DNA of 64,000 nt from Myotis daubentonii (taxonomy: Eukaryota > Chordata > Mammalia > Chiroptera > Vespertilionidae), in contig NC_081851.1 of the NCBI RefSeq assembly GCF_963259705.1, positions 16,032,145 through 16,096,144 on the forward strand, given 5' to 3'. The translations under genes were made by a program, and so were the position numbers. Of this stretch, positions 55,544-64,000 are shown one piece after another (positions within the stretch are counted from its first letter, which is position 1; every line of letters starts with the position of its first letter). Under the pieces are notes generated by a model, which was given only the letters and a program-made list of their open reading frames with translations, did no database searches and was not told the origin of the DNA.

Positions 55544-56395
55544 ATGACAGAAAAAGAATTCAGAATAAGGGTCCTAGAGTGCATAAACCAGATGGAGGAT
55601 AAAATCAACAACTTATGCAAGAAGCAAGAAGAAACAGATGAAAAAATTAATAACATACGGAAGAAGCTAGAAGAAACAGATGAAAAAATCAACAACTTAA
55701 GTAAGACCCAAGAAGAAATGAAGAGTGATATAGCTGCAATAAAAAACACCATTGAAAGTATTAACAGTAGACTAGGAGAAGCGGAGGGCCGAATTAGTGA
55801 ATTAGAAGACAAGGAAGCAAAACACACGCAAAATGTACTGCAATTGGAGACAAAAATTAAAAGACAGGAGGAGAGCCTAAGGGAGCTTTGGGACACCATG
55901 AAACAAAACAACATACGAATAATAGGGGTACCAGAACAACAGAAAGATGAACAAGGATTAGAAAACCTATTCGAAGAAATACTATCAGAAAACTTCCCTG
56001 AGGTGGGGAAGAAAAAAGTCACACAAGCCCATAGAGTCCCAAACAAGGTGAACCCAAAAAGACCCACACCAAGACACATCATAATTACCATGGCAAATGT
56101 TCAGGACAAAGAGAAAATCTTACAGGCTGCAAGAGAGAGACAGAAAGTCACAAACAAGGGATCTTCCATTAGATTATCAAAGGATTTCTCAACAGAAACA
56201 CATCAGGCCAGAAAAGAATGGACAGAAATTTACAAAGTGATGCAAAGCAAAGGGCTGAATCCAAGAATACTCTATCCAGCAAGGCTACCATTCAAACTTG
56301 AAGGGGAAATAAGAAGCTTCACAGACAAAAAAAGGCTAAGGGAGTTTATCACCACCAAGCCAGCAATGCAAGGAATGCTAAAGGGTCTGGTATAA
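55544..56395 (+). CDS. L1 ORF1, open, in frame with upstream non-L1 sequence
   Basis: Open from MTEKEFRIRVLECINQMEDK through the coiled coil (ETDEKINNIRKKLEETDEKI), the RRM-like middle (NNIRIIGVPEQQ) and the C-terminal domain (KILQAARERQKVTNKGSS), to a stop after GMLKGLV. There is no internal frameshift, unlike the copy at 29889. The first roughly 30 residues of normal ORF1 are missing through 5' truncation. The frame extends upstream to an ATG at 55259, adding 95 non-L1 codons (378 in total). The protein would be an RNA-binding chaperone if expressed; nothing shows that it is. Confidence 0.8.
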   Translation: MTEKEFRIRVLECINQMEDKINNLCKKQEETDEKINNIRKKLEETDEKINNLSKTQEEMKSDIAAIKNTIESINSRLGEAEGRISELEDKEAKHTQNVLQLETKIKRQEESLRELWDTMKQNNIRIIGVPEQQKDEQGLENLFEEILSENFPEVGKKKVTQAHRVPNKVNPKRPTPRHIIITMANVQDKEKILQAARERQKVTNKGSSIRLSKDFSTETHQARKEWTEIYKVMQSKGLNPRILYPARLPFKLEGEIRSFTDKKRLREFITTKPAMQGMLKGLV

Positions 56396-56447
56396 AAAGA
56401 AGGAATAAAAAGCTCAGAAAGAAAACAGCCACACACAAAAAAAGAAA

Positions 56448-59400
56448 TGGCTACAAACAAGTACCTTTGAATAATAACTTTAAACGTAAATGGACTAAAT
56501 GCTCCAACCAAAAGACATCGAGTGGCTGAATGGATAAAAAAACATGACCCATACATCTGCTGTCTACAAGAAACCCACCTCATTAGAAGGGACTCACACG
56601 GACTGAAAGTGAAAGCATGGAAAAATATCTTTCAGGCAAATGGAAAGGAAAAGAAAGCTGGGGTAGCAATACTTATATCAGACAAAATAGACCTCAAAGT
56701 GAAGGCCATAACAAGAGATAAGGAAAGCCACTTCATCATACTAAAGGGATCAATACAACAAGAAGATATTACCCTGCTAAACATATATGCACCCAATGCA
56801 GGAGCACCCAAATTAAAAAAATAACTCCTGGAAGATATCAAAGGAGAGATCGACAACAATACAATCTCAGTAGGGGACTTTAATACACCACTGACAGCAC
56901 TGGATAAGTCCTATAGATAAACAATCAGCAAAGATACCGCAATCCTAAATGATTCACTAGATCAGATGGACTTAATAGACATCTTCAGAACACTTCACCC
57001 CAAAGCCAGGGAATATACATTCTTCTCAAGTGCTCATGGGACATCTTCAAAAATAGACCACATATTGGGTCACAAGCAAAGTATCCCCAAATTCAAGAAG
57101 ATTGAAATCATAAAAAGCATCTTCGCAGACCACGATGGCATAATATTAGCAATAAACTACAACAAAAACAACCCAAATACTCAAACACCTGGAAGCTGAA
57201 TAGCATGCTATTAAATATTGATTGGGTTACCAATGAGATCAAAGAAGAAATTAAAAACATCCTGGAAACTAATGACAATGAAAACACAACAATCCAAAAC
57301 CTATGGGACACAATGAAAGCAGTCCTGAGAGGGAACTTTATAGCTCTACAGGCCTATCTCAAAAAACAAGAAGAAATGGTAGTAAATCATCTAACTCTAC
57401 AACTCAAAGAATCAGAAAGAGAGCAACAAGAAAACCCCAGAGTGAGCAGAAGGAAGGAGATAATAAAGATTAGAGCAGAAATAAATGACATAGATCAACA
57501 AAAAAACAATACAGAACATCAATGAAACCAAGAGCTGGTTCTTTGAAAGGATAAATAAGATTGACAAACCTCTAGCCAGACTCACCAAGAAGCAAAGATA
57601 GAGGACCCAAATAAACAAAATCAGAAACGATAGAGGCGAAATAACAACAGACCGCACAGAAATACAAATGATTGTTAAAAAATACTATGGACAGCTCTAC
57701 TCCAACAAACAAAACAACCTGGAGGAAATGGACGAATTCCTAGAAAAATACAACATTCCAAAACTCAATCAGGAAGAATCTAAAAATCTCAATAGGCCAA
57801 TAACTATGGAAGAAATTGAAGCAGTCATCAAAAAGCTTCCATCAAACAAAAGCCCAGGACCAGACGGCTTCACAGGGGAGTTTTACCAAACATTCAAGGA
57901 AGAACTAAAACCTATCCTCCTCAGACTACTACAAAAAATTCAAGAGGAAGGAACACTTCCAAGCTCATTCTATGAAGCCAGCATCACCCTAATACCAAAA
58001 CCAGGTAAAGACAACACAATGAAAGAGAATTACAGGCCAATATCCCTCATGAACATAGATGCCAAAAACCTCAACAAAATCTTAGCACATCAGATCCAGC
58101 AGTACATCAGAAAGATCATACACCATGACCAAGTAGGACTTATTCCAGGGATGCAAGGATGTTACAATATCCGAAAATCAATAAACGTGATACATCACAT
58201 AAACAAACTGAAACAAAAAACCCATATGGTCATATCAATTGATGCAGAAAAAGCATTTGACAAAATCCAACACCCATTTTTGATAAAAACTCTCAGCAAG
58301 GTGGGAGTAGAAGGATCATACCTCAACATAATAAAAGCCATATATGACAAACCCACAGCCAACATCATACTCAATGGACAAAACTAACACCATTTCCCCT
58401 AAGAACTGGAACAAGACAGGGATGCCCACTCTCACCACTCCTGTTCAACATAGTACTGGAAGTATTAGCCATTGCTATTACACAAGAAGAAGAAATAAAA
58501 GGCATCCAAATTGGAAAAGAGGAAGTAAAACTGTCCTTATTTGCAGACGACATGATATTATACATACAAAACCCTAGAGACTCCATCAAAAAGCTACTAG
58601 ACTTAATACATGAATTTGGCAATGTAGCAGGATACAAAATTAACCCCAAGAAATCTGAGGCATTTCTATACACCAACAGTGAACTTTCAGAAAGAGAAAC
58701 TAAAAAAACAATCCCATTTACCATCGCACCAAAAAAATTAAGCTACCTAGGAGTAAACTTAACTAAAGACGTAAAAGACCTCTACTCAGAAAACTACAGG
58801 ACGCTGAAAACAGAGATAGAGGAAGACATAAACAGATGGAAGAACATACCGTGTTCATGGATTGGTAGAATCAATATCATTAAAATGTCCATGCTACCCA
58901 AAGCAATCTATAAATTCAACGCACTTCCCATTAAAATACCAACGACATACTTCATAGAACTAGAACGAACTCTACAAAAATTCATTTGGAATAAAAAAAG
59001 ACCCCGGATAGCTACAGCAATACTGAAAGAGAACAAAGTAGGTGGGATCTCAATACCAGATATCAAGATGTATTACAAATCCACTGTTCGCAAAACTGCC
59101 TGGTACTGGAACAAGAATAGGCATATAGATCAATGGAATAGAATAGAGAGCCCAGAAATTGGCCCGTACCAATATGCTCAATTAATATTTGACAAAGGAT
59201 GCAAGAACATACAATGGAGCCAAGATAGTCTCTTCAATAAATGGTGTTGGGAAAATTGGACAGATATATGCAAGAAAATGAAACTAGACCACCAACTTAC
59301 ACCATACACACAAATAAACTCAAAATGGATAAAGGACTTAAATGTGCGACAGGAAACCATAAAAATTCTAGAAAATCCAAAGGCAACAAAATCTTTGACA

Positions 59401-60263
59401 TATGCCGAAGCAATTTCTTCACTGATACAGCTCCTAGGACACTTGAAACTAAAGAGAAAATGAACAAATGGGACTACATCATAATAAAAAGCTTCTGCAC
59501 AACAAAAGAAACCATCAACAAAACAACGAGAAAACCCACCATGTGGGAAAACATATTTGCCAATGTCATATCTGATAAGGGCCTAATCTCCAAAATTTAT
59601 AGGGAACTCATACAACTTAACAAAAGGAAGGTAAACAATCCAATCAAAAAATGGGCAAAGGACCTGAACAGACACCTTTCAAAAGAGGACATTCAGAAAG
59701 CCAAGAGACATATGAAAACATGCTCAAAGTCACTAATCATCCGAGAGATGCAAATCAAAACAACAATGAGGTACCATCTCACACCTGTCAGACTGGCTAT
59801 CATCAACAAATCAACAAACGACAAGTGCTGGAGAGGATGTGGAGAAAAAGGAACACTCGTGCACTGCTGGTGGGAATGCAGACTGGTGCAGCCACTATGG
59901 AAGACAGTATGGAGTTTCCTCAAAAAACTGAAAATGGAACTCCCATTTGACCCTGTGATCCCACTTCTAGGAATATACCCCAAGAAACCAGAAACACCAA
60001 TCAGAAAGGATATATGCACCCCTATGTTCATAGCAGCACAATTCACCATAGCTAAGATCTGGAAACAGCCTAAGTGCCCATCAGTAGATGAATGGATTAG
60101 AAAACAGTGGTACATATACACAATGGAAAACTATGCTGCTCTAAAAAGAAAGGAACTCTTGCCATTTGCAACGGCATGGATGGAACTGGAGAGCATTATG
60201 CTAAGTGAAATAAGCCAGTCAATGAAGGAAACATACCACATGATCTCACTCATTCATGGATAA
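56448..60263 (+). pseudogene. L1 ORF2, multiply broken
   Basis: Starts MATNKYL then a TGA at codon 8. Open pieces follow: endonuclease (56522-56824, 56966-57199), linker (57205-57525), RT (57668-58387 with [13 protein letters not shown] and [12 protein letters not shown]), then a one-base deletion in the AAAACTAAC tract near 58384, more RT with an intact FADD catalytic box (about 58540-58551), another shift near 59385, and the C-terminal part to 60263 with the [18 protein letters not shown] zinc-knuckle-like segment. It retains catalytic residues lost in the 32.9-kb copy but cannot make a full protein. Confidence 0.92.
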
Positions 60264-60537
60264 CAGAGACCATTATAAACTCTTGAACAATAATAGATAC
60301 AGAGGCAGAGCTGCCTCAAACAGATTGTCAAACTGCAGCGGGAAGGCTGTGGAGGGTTCGGGGGCAGGAGGTAGGGGGGTAAGAGATCAACCAAAGGACT
60401 TGTATGCATGCATATATGCATAACCAATGGATATAAGACACTGGGGGATAGGGGAGGCTAGGGGACTGTCTAGGGCGGGGGGGGGAAATGGACACATATG
60501 TACTACCCTGTCTAATACTTTAAACAATAAAAAAAAG

Positions 60538-61269
60538 AATAAGGAGTGTTATAAAAGTTATATGCTTTGGTTTAAAAAATGAGAAAAATTGTGTGGATCC
60601 AAAACTTTACCAATTTTATCCATTTTTAAATAAACTACAGATATTCAAACCAATAAAAATAAAATTTACTTATTAAAAATAACAAAGGGTATATGATCAA
60701 GACAGGGATAAAGGGAAAGGATTATAAATCTTCGTGGTCGGAAAAAAGGGAGAGGCAAGTTAGGGAGGAGAGGGTGGGTGCATTAAATGCAGCATTTCAT
60801 GGCGTTAGACCAAGCAGAGCTGGCCACTGGAGGCTTGTCTTTGACCTCAACATGCTTCTTTCTGCTCCAAAAGGCACTCTTTCGTTGTTCCATTGCTAAA
60901 TTGTCATCCCGGATAACCAAGTGAGGAAGGATAAAAACACAGAAAACAGCAAATCAATGAACTGAATAATGGACAAATGACGCTACATTCGCCAAATGTA
61001 CTGGGGAAGTCAGAATCCAGTCCAGCCCAGGAGAGATGGCAACATTCCCCCCAGCACAACCAGCATCAGGGCCCTGTGAACCCTTTCTGCTCAGACTCCA
61101 GTCAAGTGTTGGAGTGGCAGCTGGAGCCAGGGCTCCACGTAGCACGAGAGAAGCATTCTGTACTGCTCAAGGAGTCGATGTCTTAGACTGCTTCTCCATT
61201 TCCATGGGTTACATTATTAAGCAAGGGTGTTTATTGATATAGGGGGCAGCTCTCCTTACTCATCCGCTT
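60538..61269. other. Intergenic DNA, nothing recognised
   Basis: No gene-like frame or clear repeat. Confidence 0.4.
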
Positions 61270-61458
61270 TTTTGTCCAATGTGTTTGTATTGATTTTCAG
61301 AGAGGGGGAGGGAGAGGGAGATAGAAACATCAATGACAAGAAAGATGGATCGGCTGTCTTCTGCATGCCCATACTAGTGTGCCCTGACCGGGAATCAGAA
61401 GGTGATCTCCTGGTTCATGGGATGATGCTCACCCAACTGAGCCACACCAGCTGCGCTT
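61270..61458 (-). mobile_element. VES-related SINE, minus strand
   Basis: tgtattgattttcagagagg, gagatagaaacatcaatgac, ctgaccgggaatcagaaggt and ctcacccaactgagccacac in reversed SINE order. Confidence 0.85.
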
Positions 61459-61624
61459 ACTCATCCATTTTAATGACAGGCTCCCTGACATCCTGTCTCA
61501 CACACAACTAAATCCTGCTCCTCTCCAAACACTTAGTGGCATGTTTCTGGCCTGCTGCATGCAGTGAAACAGTCCACCTGGACTCCTCAGTCATAATACT
61601 TCTTTTTAAAAAGTCCTCACGGGA

Positions 61625-61866
61625 GGATTTTTTTCTATTGGTCTTTGGAGAGAGAGTGGATGGAAGGATGTAGGTGAAGGAAGGGAGAGAGCAAGAGAGG
61701 GAAACATCGATGGGAGAGAGATACATCCGCTGGTTGCCTCTCTCACAAACCCCAACCGCGGTCAGGATCAACCCTGCAACCGAGGTATGTGCGCTTGACT
61801 GGAAATCTAAGTTGCGCCCCTTCGGTCCTTCGATGCTCTAACCACTGAGACAAAAGGGCAGGCTCA
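61625..61866 (-). mobile_element. VES-related SINE, minus strand
   Basis: ctattggtctttggagagag, gagagggaaacatcgatggg, gcggtcaggatcaaccctgc, gatgctctaaccactgagac and a degraded head. Confidence 0.85.
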
Positions 61867-62284
61867 CTAAGAATTCTGCTACCTCTCACAGCCTCTTATG
61901 GCAGGATGACTTTGCACATAATGAAAATACCTACCTCTATCTGATACCAAAACATCCTCAAACTCAAGCATTATTCCAGTGTAGATCGCGCTGCATCCTC
62001 TCCTCTTGGTTAAGCCCTCACAGCCTTTAAGTTCTAGTCTTATGAGAGCAGACAATTGGTCTAGTGACTTCCTCAACACATCAATCCATGAACAGAAGGG
62101 ATTTCTCCAGTTCTGATGGAGGATTCCAGTGCACAGCTGCACCTCTGCTATTTCTTCCCCCACAGCGCCACCTGCTGACACAGCTCACACCACAGAGAAG
62201 GGACACACTCCTCAGTGCTGGCGCCCCAAGTTGGTTGAGCATCTTCAGGGACCAAAGCAGCTTGAAGGGCAGGCAGTGCTCACA
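61867..62284. other. Intergenic DNA, nothing recognised
   Basis: No gene-like frame or clear repeat. Confidence 0.35.
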
Positions 62285-62400
62285 GCTGTTAAGAGATCTG
62301 GCCCCGGAACCTGTCAGACGCGGGTTCGGGTACCAGCTCCAACACTGATTCTCTGGGCCAGTGCTGACCCTGGTCAAGCATTCCTGAGCTCACCTCCCAG
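62285..62400 (+). mobile_element. MIR-like fragment
   Basis: agacgcgggttcgggtacca, gctccaacactgattctctg and ctgaccctggtcaagcattc follow the MIR 5'/core pattern. Diverged. Confidence 0.5.
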
Positions 62401-64000
62401 CTCTGAACGGGGGACAGGAATGGAGCCGACCTCCCACGGCAGCTAGAACTCAAGGAGACGGACAAAGTGGGTCAACTACCGAAAGGCTGCTGAGCCCAGA
62501 AAGCCCCCTCGCACGGCTGTCGTTACTAACTGCAGCCCCTGACCTGCTCACTCACGGATCCAAACCACAGCGGGGATCTGTCAAACAGTTTTTTCTCAGA
62601 AGGTTTTGCTAACTCAATTGGGCTGATTATAGCTCATTCATCAACTTAGCCAATCACACCAGTGGACGTGATACATGTCCAAAAGTGTGAGGAGCCAGTA
62701 TGAAAACCCGAGGCCACAGAACCCTCTGGAGAAAACAAATGCTAACAAGGCAGTAAGCTTCATGATCATTTACCTGCACGTGAGTGTTTCCCCTACTTCA
62801 CCTCCTGTGAGACCGGGAACGCAAGCAGCAGCCCCCAGACAGTGTGCCCGCGTGCGCACACTTCATTTCTGCATCTCGAGTGACACAGCAGGACTTGCAG
62901 TGGTGACTGCCACCAGGAACGGCTGGTGCACCCATCACACTCACAGGGCGCCTTGTCACAGCCCCGGGTCCTGTCAGGGCCTGTCACCCCAGCCCCTGGG
63001 AGCCCAAGAGTCTCAGGTCTGGCCCGGTCTTCAGAAAGTCCTAGTGTCCTTCATCAAATTGTTAACTTCCTCAGGGGCAATGTTTGGCAGGTTTATAGGC
63101 AAATAATCAATAAAATGATATTTCAAAGTGAATGTGAAAAATAAACCACCTTTCAGTCGATGGCTTTGTTTAATTGGTTCTAAGAGAACCCCCCCCCCCG
63201 CCGCCGCCAACCTTACATCTCTGAAATTAGGGTGCAGCTTGGAGCATCCCTCCCAGTCACTTTCGGCTGGTGGCGATTCTGACAAAACCCTCACTGCCAC
63301 CACCCGATCACTTTCTTTCTATGAGCACAAAATCGGGCAGCTGACAGATGACAGCCTCTTAGATCCCAGGAAACACAGGCAGCACATGCAGTGGCAAATC
63401 CACTGTGGACCCAATGGCTCACTCCCATCACAGCCCTCAATGAGCAGGTCCAGCGCCCCCTGGTGGGAGGACTCAGGGCCAGGTCAGGTGGGAGAAGAGA
63501 ACCACACCTGCTTTTCAGAGCCACAGCAAGAGCAGAGAGCCCGAGCCTGCCTGAAGGCCTGGCAGATGTCCACGACGGGTTACATGGGGGCTCTCCCGAC
63601 AGAAATGGCTAATCCGAGGCCTGGCAGAGACCAGGAGCCCCAAACACATCCTCTCCTGAGCGTGTCTCCACGGTAACTGTCTGGAAATCCGCTCTGGATA
63701 TACGAGGACCCACCACAGTGTACATGATGGGGAGGCTCCTCATGCTGAAGGAACTAAATGGTTCTGGATGAAACTGCCACCACAGTGACGTGGGCTTACA
63801 TGTTATTCTTGGGTGTTCACACACCTGAGGGGGCAGACGGGGGGGTGCGGAGACCCCTTCAGGCTCCAAGCACACGTGTGTGCACCCAGCTCGCATCTCC
63901 TCGGTTCTGCCCTGACCTCGAGGACGGCCTGAGATCCTCCCCTTCACTGCCCTCCTGCAGCCAGGCCAGCCCCTCCTACCTTTTGGTGGGGGCACACTGC
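62401..64000. other. Intergenic DNA, no recognised gene
   Basis: Contains a short poly-C/CCG tract (63190-63208). Two minus-strand stretches have protein-like text but no recognised family: near 63031-63160 (PNIAPEEVNNLMKDTRTF before a stop) and 63609-63995. Confidence 0.4.

Larger units (their letters stand above)
55535..60537 (+). mobile_element. 5'-truncated L1 retrotransposon
   Basis: L1 similarity starts abruptly at gcatgcaacatgacag, within ORF1. It continues through ORF2 and a 3' UTR (60264-60537) ending with AATAAA (60526-60531) and a short A run. No clear target duplication was found at the two ends. Same subfamily as the L1 at 27871-34956; the two are nearly alignable base by base. 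Confidence 0.93.

Noticed and set aside
63031..63160. Possible last exon (PNIAPEEVNNLMKDTRTF then stop) on the minus strand
   Set aside because: Protein-like text but no family recognised and no convincing acceptor with phase support.

Overview
This is nuclear DNA of a vespertilionid (evening) bat, such as Myotis or a relative. The evidence is the mix of mobile elements. Roughly twenty tRNA-derived SINEs match the vespertilionid VES type. Several Helitrons have 5'-TC, 3'-hairpin-CTAG termini (HeliBat type). A SPIN-like hAT MITE and two other small hAT elements keep readable 8-bp target duplications. L1 retrotransposons are long. There are no prokaryotic genes, CRISPR arrays or operons. Nearly all long ORFs here belong to L1 or are chance frames in GC-rich repeats.

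Host genes are sparse. Positions 1-11.1 kb hold the 5' end of a minus-strand gene whose first three coding exons (10823-10882, 10173-10267, 2871-2976) match the N-terminal HOOK domain of the CCDC88 family, closest to CCDC88C/Daple. Reading frame and splice phases agree, but the protein is clearly diverged. Its promoter side is CpG-rich with a 24-bp tandem repeat, and exon 4 lies beyond or undetected near the left edge. At 20.2-21.9 kb, two minus-strand exons of a RALGDS-like gene (REM region) remain, one with a frameshift.

11-26.5 kb is a repeat-rich stretch: SINEs, a SPIN-like MITE (15474-15685), a head-to-tail series of three Helitron segments (17818-19883), and an 81-bp tandem array (about 23140-23955) whose monomers each carry a CTCF-like core. 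26.5-37.6 kb is an old L1 interrupted by a nearly full-length younger L1 (27871-34956). The younger L1 carries mariner-derived sequence at its 5' side and a short extra 3' tail inside one 16-bp target duplication. 37.7-39.9 kb holds a second copy of the composite Helitron, an (AT)n tract and an inverted Helitron fragment.

40-55 kb is intergenic: an inverted pair of an unidentified repeat of about 0.85 kb (39945-40820 and 47095-47945), SINEs, an MLT1-like LTR, a TG microsatellite, a hAT MITE abutting a 72-bp tandem array, and a G-rich minisatellite. 55.5-60.5 kb is a third, 5'-truncated L1 whose ORF1 is open and joined in frame to upstream non-L1 sequence. The last 3.5 kb holds old SINEs and no recognised gene. 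All calls were made by eye from sequence; no database search was run.
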